A stretch of DNA of 64,000 bases from Trematomus loennbergii (GCA_012861695.1 JAAOOA010000086.1:619501-683500), one strand, 5' to 3'; shown: positions 10,623 through 22,578, numbered from the stretch's first letter. The notes: generated from the sequence alone by a model not told the origin. Translations and numbers: made by a program.

Positions 10623-10914
10623 GTGTTATCGGCTGAATCTTTATTTATTGATTAGATCACATTACTCTGATGATAGTGTTCAAGACAGCCTATATGTCTG
10701 AACTCCATCCTTAGAGTGATGTGTTACGGAGCCTTCTCTTCAATATTGTTTCCACATAACGAGCATTTTGCGCTGCTCTTTCAAATGTCGAAGCAGAATG
10801 TGTGAAAGCATACAGCACGATGCGGGGTGTGTCTCTAGACATCTCTAGACTGGAATAGCGGGGCCCAGTACGTGAACTCGCCTCGCAGGTGCACACGCCA
10901 GGACAGAGTACATC

Positions 10915-11104
10915 TGACTCGAGACAAAACTTGCTCGAGTCCGAGTCCAAGTCGGAGCGTCAATGTACTAGTCGAGTCCGAGTCATCGTGCGCGAGAATT
11001 CACGAGTCCGAGTCAAGTCCGCGTCAATCAGTGTGCGAGTCCGAGTCGAGTCCCGAAAATCGGCACTCGAGCCCCGAAAATCGGACTTGAGTACTCCATC
11101 TCTG
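10915..11104 (-). mobile_element. hAT-like end with CGAGTCCGAGTC subterminal repeats
   Basis: Reading from the right on the minus strand it starts CAGAGATGGAGTACTC and continues with many GACTCG/CGAGTC motifs (about 10935-11085). These are the usual subterminal repeats of a hAT-like end. The left partner is not recognised. Confidence 0.5.
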
Positions 11105-11530
11105 ATTATAGATTTAAATATAATGTCCATCCATCCCTCAAAAATAAACATTTCTATTGAATTTATAGCCTTTAAATATGAATTCAAACGCTTTATTATA
11201 GATTGATTTGTTTGCACAAATAAGGACTATGCAAGTATTTTGTTTGAATGGATTTTTTTCTCCAAAAACAATCATCAACATTGTGTTATTTTGCAGTGTC
11301 CGAGTCTGGGGAAATGAGCTAGCTTACTACCACAGACTGCTGACCTGTGTGAGTGCTGGTTATTTACACTTCTGTTACCTTATGGGTTCGGTAATCCTCC
11401 TTTGGTTTTTCTTTATGAGCCAGGCATTTCTTGAGAGTCTTGCATGTAGTTTCGCTTCAAAATGCATTCACCTCCTTGTGCGATTGAATCAACCAAATAC
11501 TGGACTTCCTCTCAATTTGTGGGACGCAGG

Positions 11531-11980
11531 ACATATGATGAGATAATGCTGAAGCAACCTAATGTTTTTGTGATTTCATCTGCTTAGATCAGTTCAATAA
11601 CGCCAAGCTTTGCTGCAGGATGAAGTTTTTTTATTCATGACTTTTATCAATTGTTCAATTAATTTTACTGAAAATGAAATTGGTTATCTCTACTGAATGT
11701 TACATGAATGAACATTAATGAGTTGTATGGATGAATTGTTTAATGAACTTTTTGAATATGTTTCAAGCTATCCATTTTTATTCACATTTCCGTTTATGTC
11801 CATGTTATGATGTGACATGATGTTATGATGGCTATTAGCCAATCATTTTTTTTAAATAGCACTGTTGGTTCTGATGTTCAGACATATGATGAGATAATGC
11901 TGACGCAACCTAATGTTTTTGTGATTTAATCTGATTAGATCAGTACAATAACGCCAAGCTTTGCTGCAGGATGAAGTTTT
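11531..11980 (+). repeat. 99-bp direct repeat, two copies
   Basis: 11531-11629 and 11882-11980 match at 95 of 99 positions and are separated by 252 bp. They could be a segmental duplication or short direct terminal repeats around a 252-bp unit. No 4-6 bp TSD is seen outside the pair. Confidence 0.8.
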
Positions 11981-13352
11981 CTTAGATCTTGTAAACTCTT
12001 GAGGAGAACCTACCTAACATCTAGCTAAAGTGAAAACCCAAAAGGCCTTCAGAGCTTTGGTTGCTCTGTTCAGGGTAATGCTTCCTTCACATGATACGCT
12101 ATTTGCTCTTTGATCTAGTTAGTTAGCTAGTTAGTTTTGCTTCTGATTTTACCTCCCCTGCTAGCTTATATAGCTATTATCTGATTGGTTAGGCGTCAAA
12201 AGGTCAGCGGCAATGAGGCAAATTTAGGGATCAGCACTCAAAGACAATTTCAAATGGTGTGCGATGCCGAGGGTAGCGCCTCCGCCCAGATGGACGGTTC
12301 TCTCCATAGGAACAGCAGCAGAGTCAACGCAGAAGATTTTGTGAGTAGCATCATGGACTAAACTGAAACTGTTTGTTCCACCCGGTGTTGCAGATTGAAA
12401 ATAAAGGATGTGCTAATCCTTTAATCCATAAAAGCAGTTTAGATTTGTTTCTGTCTCCCCACCACTTTGGTCCACATTAAAAATATAATGACAGCTGGAT
12501 AATTACCATGAAGTATGCATGTGTGATCGAGTGTGTACGTCTATATATAAGCAAATACAATTTGACTCACTTTATACTCCCTTAATTACAGTATGTGTTA
12601 TCTGGCAGTTCTTTGACAGTGAGCCCTGGCATTGATGTTGCTGCCTCAGGAGCTGCTATTGTAAGAACCAAAAGCATTTAATAAGCCCGCCTAATTACAG
12701 AGTGAAAAATAGAGGAAAGGAGTAAAAGGAAATGGAAACAGCAGGAGTAGCACAAAAAAAGAGCACGATAATTTGTATATTTGCTATAACATTTATTCAT
12801 TGGTTAAAATTCCTTTAGATTGACATGTGTGGCTCCAGCCTGTGCTGTCTTTATCTCTTGGTGTGATCACCAGGTTCCCTCAAAGATTCTCCTCCTCTCA
12901 GCAGTGCAAGGTGTTAGATTGAATGAAGTTCTTTCTGGCATATCTAAATGTTATCAGTTCTCTGGCAGTCAGTCCCTCAGAGGTGTTACAGTCTGGAACT
13001 CTGCAGCCACAGAAAGGCTGCCCATCAACTCAAAGGTCACAATCCTGCATTCTGCAGCATCTCTCCTACCAGTGTCCTCGACTCAAACCTCGGACGCTCC
13101 AACATTCTCTCATTTAAAATCACTTAAAACCAAATACAAGTTCTCCATACTTGCACTGGTGAAGTGGCTTGGCTAAATTCATTGGATGTTTTTCACTTGA
13201 AAACACCTCAAGATGGTGTCACCTATTGAGAGTAAGTTAAGCATATGTCGAAAATACTGAGTGTCAGAAAGAAACTCTCAGCCATTCTTCTCATCCAAAC
13301 ATTCAAGATTCAAGATTTCAAAGATTAAAAAAAACATTTTTTTTTTTTTTAA
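11981..13352. other. Mostly unrecognised DNA
   Basis: No firm feature. A stretch at 12910-13176 (+) translates with a phrase like TVWNSAATERLPINSK and ends LKTKYKFSILALVKWLG. This is loosely like the C-terminal tail of a LINE or transposase polyprotein, too weak for a call. Confidence 0.4.
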
Positions 13353-14560
13353 TCTCAGAATTCTGACTTTTTCTCAGAATTCTGACTTTGAAGTCAGAAA
13401 TACCGGTAACTGTAGAGAACCAGCTTCAGTGAGAGACTTACACATTGCAGTATAGGCAACAATGGAGGACGTGAGTGAATTTCTGCGCAGAGGGGTCCAA
13501 GAGGAAACCATAAGATAAGATAAGATAAGATAGTACTTTATTGATCCCAAATTGGGAAATTGTTTATATTGCAAATTGAAGAACAAAAGGTGAGTTATAA
13601 ATATATAAGTGTGTTTTGGTCGTTCGTAAAAACAACGAAAAGGCGTTAGAATGTGAATATGAAATGCAGACATTGATGAGCTAGCAGCAAGTGCATTAGC
13701 TTATATGCTATGGCTCCCCCCCATCTAATTCAATAAATAATGGTTTAGTTGTTGACACGCAAGTTTGTGCTTGTTGGAACAGTGACGACTAATCAAGAGC
13801 AACAGCCTGGTGGTTTTCATGTTTCTGTAGAGATTTCATTGAGTGTGTTTAACAAGGCAGCTAGCAGCTAGCTGACAATCAGAAGGCTATTAACCATCAA
13901 AATGATCAAAATCTCAAACATCATGTCGTCTAGAATGGAGTAAGACAGTTGTGGTTGTGGGAAAAATTATATTATAAAAAAATACACATTTTATTAAACA
14001 AGTTAGTGAGGTTAACAGTAAGAGTGTTTAACACTTTCTGGCTTTAAATTAAAGGCAGGATTTTTGTTCCTGCATATAAAGTGTTCCTGATAAATAAGAT
14101 CAGTACTCCGTTATTGTCTGATGTACAATTCAACTTCAACTGCCATATTACAACCCCTCCTACGAAGACCAAATTGTCCTCTTTATATTCTGCATTACAT
14201 CAGTTTGCTGCGCTGCTCACAACAATGCCTGCAGTGCCGGATTTGGATGACTTAATTAAACTATACTTACTTCAGATTTTCCCTAAGTAATGCCTTTTCG
14301 TTGTTTTTACGAACGCGCAAAACACACTTATATATTTATAACTCACCTTTTGTTCTTCCATTTGCAATATGGTTTCCTCTTGGACCCCTCTAGCGCGCAG
14401 AAATTCACTCACGTCCTCCATTGTTGCCTACTGCAATGTGTAAGTCTCTCAATGAAGTTGGTTCTCTACAGTTACCGGTATTTCTGAGATTAAAGTCAGA
14501 ATTCTGAGTAAAAAGTCAGAATTCTGAGATTAAAGTCAGAATTCTGACTTTTTCTCAGAA
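13353..14560. mobile_element. Foldback element with CAGAATTCTGA ends
   Basis: Left arm 13353-13644 and right arm 14292-14560 are near-perfect inverted copies around about 650 bp of unrelated centre. The outer ends are repeats of TCTCAGAATTCTGACTTT, themselves palindromic (AGAATTCT). The only sizeable arm difference is a 56-bp insertion at 13513-13568. No TSD could be fixed because the ends are low complexity. Confidence 0.65.
13513..13568 (-). mobile_element. Very short LINE 3'-tail insertion
   Basis: Reads AGATAAGATAAGATAAGATA then GTACTTTATTGATCCCAAAT then TGGGAAATTG. On the minus strand this is a fish LINE 3' end (GGGATCAATAAAGTA followed by TCTTA repeats). The opposite arm gives the empty site (CCATATTGC). 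The insertion is 56 bp including about 3 bp of ATA duplication. Confidence 0.7.
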
Positions 14561-14603
14561 CAAAAAATACATTTTCATGTGGTTCTAATCCTCTTCCGTA
14601 ATA

Positions 14604-16184
14604 CGGTGGCCCTGAAGTGCAAGTCAAAACAACATTTCAGAAAACGCTACAGCATTTCAGACAACACCACAGCATTTCAGAAAACGCTACAGCATTTCAC
14701 AAAACACTTCAACATTTCAGAAAACGCTACAGCATTTCAGAAAACGCTACAGCATTTCAGAAAACGCCACAGCATTTCAGAAAACGCTACAGCATTTCAG
14801 AAAACGCTACAGCATTTCAGAAAACGCTACAGCATTTCAGAAAACACTTCAACATTTCAACTTTTACGGAAAGGGTATTCCTTTAGGGAGAACACTTCTT
14901 GTTTGTGATTGGACAGAGCCAGCCAGAGAAGCACTGCTGTGATTGGTTGTTTTTGATGCCAGTCAAGAAATGACGCTTCGTGCTTGGTCAGCACCCGACA
15001 GCGCAACATGTCCCAAAACATCAGCCGTTAGCTGTTAGCACACAGAGCTCACAGCTCCTCATATCTGTTCAGAAACTGGACAAAGTTAAACATGTACAAA
15101 CCACAGACTGTCTATGTCATGGCGAATACAGTCGCTGCTTTATTTCAGTCTGTATGACGTTGTTTGTGAGTTTGGACGGAGCAGCTACAGGTTAGTTTAG
15201 CCTGATCGATCCGATCTCCAATCAGAAAACACGCATTTTAAAAGGTTTTTCGCCTGCCGTCTTGTCTGCAGACTTGTCAAAGCATTAATTCATGGTTTTT
15301 ACTAACCGGTATCAGTATGTTGTTACTTCGGCATTTTGAAACGTGTATTACAATTAAATCACGGTAAAATATGTTCATTTTGTTGTAGTATAGTAGTAGT
15401 TTTGTATTTGCATGGATATAAGCCCCGCCCCCTCTCCAGCGCGTCTTGTTTGAATGACAGGACAGCTGACAGCCACAGTGAAACTCGAGCGATTAGAGCG
15501 ATGCAAATATTCGGGGCTTATCTCCATGTAAATACTATGGTAGACTACAACAAAATGAACATATTTTACCGTGATTTAATTGTAATACACGTTTCAAAAT
15601 GATGCCGAATTAGCAACATACTGATACCGGTTAGTAAAAACCATGAATTAATGCTTTGACAAGTGTGCAGACAAGACGGCAGGTGAAAAACCTTTTAAAA
15701 TGCGTGTTTTCTAAATGGAGATCGGATCGATCAAGCTAAACTAACCTGTAGCTGCTCCGTCCACACTCACAACATGATACAGACTGAAATAAAGCAGCGA
15801 ATATATTCGCCAGACTGTCTGTGGTTTGTACTTGTTTAACTTTTGTCCAGTTTCTGAACAGATATGAGGAGCTGTGAGATCTGTGTGCTAACAGCTAACG
15901 GCTGAACAAGAAGTGTTCTCCCTAAAGGAATACCCTTTCCGTAAAAGTTGAAATGTTGAAGCGTTTTGTGAAATGCTGTAGTGTTTTCTGAAATGCTGTA
16001 GCATTTTGTGAAATGCTGTAGTGTTTTTTGAAATGTCATTGTGTTTTCTGAAATGTTGTAGCGTTTTGTGAAATGCTGAAGCGTTTTGTGAAATGCTGTA
16101 GTGTTTTTTGAAATGTCGTTGTGTTTTATGAAATGTTGAAGTGTTTTGTGAAATGTTGTTTTGACTTGCACTTCAGGGCCACCG
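14604..16184. mobile_element. Near-palindromic transposon with 20-bp subterminal repeats
   Basis: Ends CGGTGGCCCTGAAGTGCAAG and its complement, flanked by TA (14602-14603 and 16185-16186). The left arm to about 15400 mirrors the right arm from about 15535, around a short centre. Inside each end is an array of a 20-bp unit, AGCATTTCAGAAAACGCTAC. The left arm carries about 115 bp near 14905-15020 that the right lacks. A half copy lies at 47874-51265. The TA could be duplicated target or part of the TIR. No transposase is coded; frames across the arrays are repeat translations. Confidence 0.75.
14630..14862 (+). repeat. 20-bp subterminal tandem array
   Basis: Eleven or so copies of AGCATTTCAGAAAACGCTAC, with variants AACATTTCAGAAAACACTTC. 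A matching inverted array lies at about 15950-16165. Arrays just inside both ends suggest transposase binding sites, by analogy with other DNA transposons. Confidence 0.85.
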
Positions 16185-16186
16185 TA

Positions 16187-16260
16187 CTTTTACTTGGAGT
16201 ATTCTTCCACAGTATTTCTACTTTGACTTAAGTACAAGATCTGAGTACTTCTCCCCTCTG
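16187..16260 (-). mobile_element. hAT-like terminal fragment (CAGAGGGGAGAAGTACTCAG)
   Basis: On the minus strand it begins CAGAGGGGAGAAGTACTCAG and continues with ACTTAAGTCAAAGTAG. This is a common fish repeat end, here cut by the neighbouring palindromic element. A related end of opposite sense lies at 56340-56568. Confidence 0.5.
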
Positions 16261-18135
16261 ATATAGTGTTCCCTACCCCCTTATTATAATTGTTGAATCC
16301 CAGCCATGATTAAATGTGAGCCTTGGAACAAGGGGAGACTTGGAATGCAGATTTCTTGAACCCTGGTAAGCCTCATCCAGCCGGAGTCCAGCTGATGAGC
16401 AGAGAGAGGGATGATGTTCATGGACTGTGAGGAAAGAAGCCTCACTGAGTGCCTGGGTCCAAAGCCACATATGTTGTCTCATAGTACGGCACTCGGAGAG
16501 CCTCCTAGCGTTTCAGCAACAAAACGCTCTCAGCACAATTTGTATTGTTTCTCTGAGAATATTAGGTGGAAAGAAGGCACAATGTGGACACAGGCCTTTA
16601 AACATCACCCCTGAGAACAGCTTCTGGGTCTGTTAAACAGCTCAACCGTGAGATACACTAAGCTTACTTTAAAAGGTACTTCATGTTCAGATATATTACA
16701 TTCGCAAAACAGCTAAATAACAAGTCAAACCAACAAAAAAAACTGAATCCGACAATATATTGATCATTTGGTTACTCACATGCCTCTTGCTTTCTCACAG
16801 CTACAGCTCATGCAGTTGCTACATTAATAATTTTGCAGCAATAAAAGTCTGAAAAAAACTAAGTTGTTTGAGTAACTGCAAAACTGCATTTTAAAATATG
16901 AGTTGGACAAATGCACACACATAACGAGAATCATCTTAAGCGTATCTACCAGAAGCTCCGCAGCATAAAACATAATATAGCATACACGCTTCAATTGCAG
17001 ATATACAACTGCCTTTACTCAACTTCAGTGATAAGCAATCATTGTGTTCATGACATTACCAAAAACAGACAAGAAATTAAATGGATAACAAAATGGCCTA
17101 AAAGGATCAAACCCACAGTAACCACAGCGTCTGAAGACAAAGAGCTGATCAATATAAAGTTTGAACAGCATGTTCAGGGTCGATGCTCCTCGCTGAGTTC
17201 TTCAGGACAGTTTGTCCATCCTCTAAACTCCATCATTATTGAAGCTCAGCCTGCAGTCAGACACAAACTCAGAAAAAACATGTTCACAGTACACAGATAT
17301 ACTGTGCAGACACACCACAACACACCTGCACATACAGAACATGTTTATCCACTAAAGAGGCATGTCATCTGCAAAGTGATACATTCCATCTTTATTTGAT
17401 GATATCTGCTTTCATTTGTTGCGTTGCAGTCTTTAGTATCTGAATCTTGCTTGTGCTCGTAATCGTCAAATTTCAACCACAAGATCACCACCAGGTTTTA
17501 AGATTCAGATTTGTTACATATCACAAAAGGCCTTTAAACAAATGAAACTCTGAATCAAATTGTTATTGGACTGCTTTGCTCTTTCTTTGTTGCACAAGGA
17601 TAAAAACAATAAACTCCATAACAAATTGACCAGGGCTATTTGGCAATTGCATTGAAATAAAGAAGTTGTCTTTTGAGGAAACAGATGATTCCTTGAAAAT
17701 GCATTTTAGCAACTCACATACACCTTAAGTCTGTGCAGGCAGAACTTTTTCAATACCCAGTGCACGTATGAAGTATAAAGTGTGTATATGAAATAAAGGA
17801 AAACAAATAAGCATCCGAAATGTAATCCAGCGTTCAGTTACAGCTCCTCTCAGTGCATATCGTCAGAAAGTCATTTTCATTTTCACCGTCCTGATGGCAC
17901 CACCCTATACACAGATTTTCCTGTAAGAATACATTCTCTGCCCTCCACCACCTCTCGGTCCTCCTGCGACACTCCCCCCTTCTCCTCCTCTTCCCCCCAT
18001 CGCTCTTCTTCACACTGCTGCCGTGGCAACAGAGGGTGGGGACGAAGAGGAATGAGTAGAGGAGAGAGACACAGTGACAGAGAGAGAGAGAGGGAAATAA
18101 ATAGAGAGAGCAGAAGATTGGTGAAGATGAGATTG

Positions 18136-18137
<2 letters not shown>
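16261..18137. other. No recognised feature
   Basis: Mixed-composition DNA without terminal repeats or recognisable coding. A 162-codon open frame at 16911-17399 (+) matches no family I know and is not low-complexity. Confidence 0.45.

Positions 18138-18194
<57 letters not shown>
18138..18194 (+). repeat. (GT)n microsatellite
   Basis: 57 bp of uninterrupted GT, preceded by an AG-rich tract (about 18050-18120). Confidence 0.98.
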
Positions 18195-18195
<1 letters not shown>

Positions 18196-18347
18196 TTGCA
18201 TAATCCCACTTCAGCCAATGATTGAAGCAGGCTTAAAGTGAATCCAATTGTATGACAATAGTCACACTCATGTGAAACTGTTCTTTGCTTCTCTGTAAAC
18301 TCATCACACAAATCACTCGTCTCTCTGGTATCTGTCTCTTTGTATTT

Positions 18348-18349
<2 letters not shown>

Positions 18350-18422
<73 letters not shown>

Positions 18423-18427
18423 TGTGT
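18350..18427 (+). repeat. (GT)n microsatellite
   Basis: 78 bp of GT with one TATG interruption near the end. Confidence 0.98.
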
Positions 18428-18640
18428 CTCTGTATGCAGGAAGTAAAGGGCAAAAACTAAGGAAATTCAAGCTGAAATCCGTCTGCATGTGAGGACTCAA
18501 AGTACAAGTTGTCTTAGTTTCAGGGTGATCAACTGTTGTATCTATCACAATCAGTCACATGACCCCTCAAACACATTGGAGTTAAACACACTGCTGGAAA
18601 CAGGAGAGTATAGCTTTCCAATGATATTCCAATGATATCC

Positions 18641-18735
18641 TTATCCTTATCCGTCCGCGAGCACGACGGCATCTGCGATCCCTCGCTCTACCCCTCGCTA
18701 TCGCGTGAAGGGTCTGCTTTATGCGCTCCGCACAG
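18641..18735 (-). mobile_element. Fragment of the hAT family at 20519-22420
   Basis: Its minus strand (TAGAGCGAGGGATCGCAGAT, then CCGTCGTGCTCGCGGACG) matches 22268-22325. Its TCGCGTGAAGGGTCTGCT (18700-18717) is the complement of 20646-20664. It is a short, internally deleted relic. Confidence 0.6.
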
Positions 18736-20518
18736 TAACCCTGCTGCGCGAGGCATACAGTGAACAGCGAACAGTTCATGAATGTGCTCACTAGCGCACC
18801 TCCCCTTCCCCCCGCAGTTAGACTCTAGAGACAAACCAGGGGACTTTATTTGTATTTTTAATCTGTGTCTGTCCATTTGGTGTAGTATTTGATCCAATAT
18901 TACATTTGGTTTATATATTAGTCACTTTCTTATGAAATGCCAGGTTTTAGGCCTTGGTTTGAACATTCAACCCAGAAAAAAATCAACCAGATAATTTTTT
19001 TCTTTAATCCTGACATGACTAGAGTAGATAGTAAGTAAGTAAGTCAATCTGTATAGGAAGACGAGTTAAGGGATAGAGGAGAAAAGATTATGGTATAATT
19101 ACAGAGCCTGTTAATTTATACATTGAGGAAATCAATGTTAGTCTGTTAACCAAAGTGCAGCCATCTAATAATGTACTATCTATTATTAAAGATCAGAGGA
19201 AAGGAACAGAATGAGAGGGGTCAATCCGGTATAAAAATAAAGAAGCAAAGAGATTGTAGAGCAGTGAGAAGGAAAAAAGCTTGGTGTGTCAATTCATGAC
19301 ATTGCCAGTATTTTTCGTTGTTGTGAAAAAAAAGAATCGCCCCCTCAGATTTTTTAACAGCCCCCTCAGTCATTTCATCCTGGAGCCGGGCCTGGCTTGC
19401 AGAGACCAGAGGGCTCCTTCTCTTCCTGCTCTCTCTGCTGAGAGTCTCAGACTCATACTGTGGTGTCTTCTGGGAAATGTAGTCGGGGAAAAGCTATTTT
19501 CTGAAGGTCATGTTTAAAGAAAGTGAATAGATCAAAGCAATAAACCATTTAGCATTGAATAACTCTTGAGAACTGAGAAGAAACTATTTGTTGATTAATG
19601 AGTGAGTTATTAAAAGGAACTTAATCAGAGATAATAAACGATGTTCTTCCTCAAGTGATTCAACAACTTTTTTCAAGGAGAATACGATTTTTCTTTGGTT
19701 GTGATATTTCTGTTAACAAACTAACAACATAGGCCTACTAATCGTTTTTCAGGTTTATTTCCCAGGAAGTCCTGATATGTCAGTCCTAATGTATGAGCTT
19801 CTTTGTTAGTTTCAAAGATCTTTAACTAGTGTTATATGAAAGACACGTATATGTATAATGTCAACTTTCACAAGCTAAGACACAGACATCATTTAGGTTA
19901 TGATAATGTATTTGAGTTACAACAAAAGGCTTTTAGCTGAGCTCTAAATCAAAGTTCAATTCTGTTTTACTGCAATGGCGCTGCTTTCTTTTGAGCAAAC
20001 GGCTCAATCCTGGAAAGTACATCTTCGCAGCTCACACACACCTTGAGTCTGTCGAGGAGAAAACTGTTTAAATACCCGTGGATATTTGATGTGGATAATT
20101 ATGCTGCTCAGAGTGTGTGTTTTTACCATAGGCCACATTTGGAGTGTTCAGTTTTGTCGATAGCAAACAGCAAACGTGTGAACACGAAAAAAAAGCTTCA
20201 GGCCAACTCTGTGTGTATGTGTGTGTGTGTGTGTGTGTGTGTTTTCCGACAGGCTAAATCATTACTCAAGGCGTTCAGTCTGTTTTTATTCCTGCTACGT
20301 CCTAATAGCTCCAGGTCCGAGGTCTTTGTTTTGGAGGGAAACCTGAGCACATGCTGTCGTACATATTAACAATCTCTAAATTATAAGAGTCGTGGCTCAG
20401 CATCATAGAGAGCATGGTTTCACTTCGACACTGGATACTCTGTGTTGCAAATGTGGCAGGGCAGTCTGGCCATGGGAACACTGTTTATGAAAATACTTCT
20501 ATACTACAGTACTAGTAC
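18736..20518. other. No recognised gene
   Basis: A+T-rich DNA. Short GT run at 20213-20241. A ZNF143-like motif is listed separately. Long frames here show no family signature. Confidence 0.45.
19470..19484 (-). promoter_or_regulatory. ZNF143/THAP11-type motif
   Basis: The minus strand reads GACTACATTTCCCAG, close to the ACTACAnnTCCCA site bound by ZNF143/THAP11. No transcript or gene is visible nearby and the motif is also spread by repeats, so a regulatory role is only possible. Confidence 0.25.
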
Positions 20519-20956
20519 TAGTGTTTCCCACAGATCTGAAATATACTTGGGGGGTGGTGGTAGCGGGGGGGGGGTGGGGGTTGAGGTGACGTGCCTTTGT
20601 GACGTGCAACAACATTAACATGAACCTTTCTGTTGGTTGCTTGTCAGCAGACCCTTCACGCGATGGCAGAGCGAACAGGTACAGGCAGGGCCCATAGTGA
20701 TAGCCCTATAGTTTAAATCTACTACCCAGAAATAAACATATCGACATGGGTTACTATTTTAAAAATGTTGTACCTGTCCATGTGATTTTAAGTGGGGGTG
20801 GACCTCAAATCCTCTAGGGCAGCGGTTTTCAAAGTGTGAGGCGCGCCTCCCCTGGGGGCGCCAGAGAGCTTCAGGGAGGCGCAGCGTGAGAAAAAAATAA
20901 CGAGAAACAGTGAAATCTAGCTAGTTAACTTCAGCTAACTTTATGCGAGCGGCAAC

Positions 20957-21079
20957 ATGGATCGATTTTTAGTGAAGTTACCTAAAGTGAAAGAGGAGAC
21001 AGCGTCTGGCAGAAAACGTCAGCTTTGTTTTGAAATAAAAGTTGTGGCTCATCGGACATTTATGAGAGAAAATCCCTAA
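20957..21079 (+). pseudogene. N-terminus of ZBED-type hAT transposase
   Basis: Forty codons from ATG to TAA, starting MDRFLVKLPKVKEE. M-x-R-F-L-V is the usual start of ZBED5/FAM200-like hAT transposases and matches the related start at 54118 (MERFLVRSKPP). The BED finger, catalytic domain and most of the protein are deleted. The C-terminal end follows about 180 bp later, at 21261. Confidence 0.7.
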
Positions 21080-21260
21080 TGTCCGAGTGCAAGTGAATGC
21101 AGCACAAGACGTGAGTCGCCTTGTAACCCCTCCCCGGCCCTGGCACGAGAGAGGAAATGTGAGATGGCGATTTCATTTGAACGACACGGCGCATTCGGAC
21201 CTTTATATATACAGTCTATGATTCGGACCCAAGTACTGAAGGAGTGAGGTGCGGTCTACA

Positions 21261-21389
21261 ATGACAGAGAAGAGACTGTCAAGTTTGGCTGTACTCAGCA
21301 TTGAATCAAAACGCACTAAAGCTGTTGATCTTAATAATTTTGTGAGGCGTTTTGCTGAACAAAATGGTAATCGCCGCATTCAGCTATAA
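21261..21389 (+). pseudogene. hAT dimerisation-domain remnant (C-terminus)
   Basis: Frame MTEKRLSSLAVLSIES, then AVDLNNFVRRFAEQN, ending at TAA. This resembles the end of the hAT C-terminal dimerisation region (hATC), where M-x-x-x-R-L-S-x-L-A-x-L-x-I precedes an acidic, hydrophobic segment. It is in the same element and on the same strand as the start at 20957. The two ends are not joined in frame. Confidence 0.7.
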
Positions 21390-21604
21390 TAGACATGTCA
21401 ACTTGATGCTCTGCTCACGGATGACTCGATGAGCATAAACAACTGTTAAGATGATGACCTTACGTGTGTAAATATTTTTTTTTCTTTGTGGGGGTCTGCC
21501 CCCAAAAAACAGTTTTAAGTCCTGAGAAAGTCAAATAAGACCACTTTGATTTAACTAGGCCAGTAAGGGCATTCCACTGGATAATAATACCCCTGCATTA
21601 TAGC

Positions 21605-21655
21605 AACAACAACAATAATAATAAATAATAATAATAATAATATAGCAATAATAAT
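21605..21655 (+). repeat. (ATA)n-rich microsatellite
   Basis: Imperfect AAT/ATA units inside the deleted hAT. Confidence 0.85.
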
Positions 21656-22578
21656 TGGGAGGGGGGGCACGGCTGTTCTTATGTTCTCCGAGGGGAGGCT
21701 CACCTTCCCACACTTTGAAAACCCCTGCTCTAGGGGGGTCCAGGGGCATGCTCCCCCGGTAAGATTTTTTTATTTTATTTTGGAGTTAAATGCATCAATC
21801 TGGTGCATTTTGAGGGGAAAATAAAGAGACTAGATCTATGGGAACACCTATATGAAACAGAACAGTATACATTTCAATAATCATAAAATCATGGCCATAA
21901 CCAATAACATACCATTTCCAATATAAACAAACACTGACACCCTCAAATGGAAATCTGTGTTTACATAAATGGTGACCAAACCGTTTGAGACCCACTGAGA
22001 ACTTAGACTAAGTTAACTATCTTAACACTCAGAGAGTCCTTTACCTCATCTGAGCTGAGGTTATCCCGAGCTTGAATGACACACAGAGACCAATCAATGG
22101 CTTTGATTTATGATCTGTATGACAGTGGCCATGTCGGCAGGCCACATCATGTAGACAGCCAGTCACCCAAAAAATCCTCAGGCCAGCAGGCCACTTAACA
22201 GGCCAGGCCATCGGGAAACCCCCCGGTCCTCCCGATGGCCAGTCCGGGACTGGGTACAGGAGGCGTAGAGCGAGGGATCATTGTCCACAAGTTAATCGAT
22301 CGCAGATGGCGTCGTGGTCGCGGACGAATACAAAAATAAAAATAATAATAAAAAATAAAAAAAGGGTCGTGAAATGGGCTTGGGCGGCCGTTAATATACC
22401 TGGGCGGTACCCAAATGTAGTACTGAGTATAGCATGTCGATGTCATGCTGTGTTAGTGTGGGCAAGTTTATGCAAATAAATGTGTGTGTATGTGTTCGTG
22501 TTAGGCGTGGTGCATTAAATCGCCAACTTTTAAATGGTCAAAAACTGAAAACTAACTCAGGCGGCTATAAGCTGTAAG

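Larger units (their letters stand above)
20820..21727 (+). mobile_element. Internally deleted hAT (ZBED/Charlie-like), 908 bp
   Basis: Exact 8-bp TSD CTCTAGGG (20812-20819 and 21728-21735). TIRs are CAGCGGTTTTCAAAGTGTG and, reversed, CAGGGGTTTTCAAAGTGTG. It keeps the start (20957) and the end (21389) of a transposase gene and has lost the middle, the classic structure of a deletion-derived non-autonomous hAT. Confidence 0.9.
20519..22420 (+). mobile_element. hAT-like element, right end not found
   Basis: Left end AGTGTTTCCCACAGATCTGA resembles the common hAT end CAGTGTTTCCCAC. Parts of its interior recur at 18641-18735. It is interrupted by a younger hAT at 20820-21727; the sequence GGACCTCAAATCCTCTAGGG resumes after it as GGGGTCCAGGGGCATG. 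The right half (about 22200-22420) keeps family sequence but has no matching TIR. Confidence 0.45.

Noticed and set aside
12820..13176. LINE C-terminal domain
   Set aside because: A few suggestive residues only; no RT or tail nearby, so not annotated as a LINE.
14579..14908. Frames with repeated QKTLQHFRK motifs (also 15836-16171)
   Set aside because: They translate the 20-bp subterminal DNA repeat in several frames and both orientations, so the peptide periodicity is not evidence of a gene.
16911..17399. 162-codon open frame as a cellular exon
   Set aside because: No recognisable domain, no convincing splice sites or context. A frame of this length can arise by chance in 64 kb of six-frame sequence.
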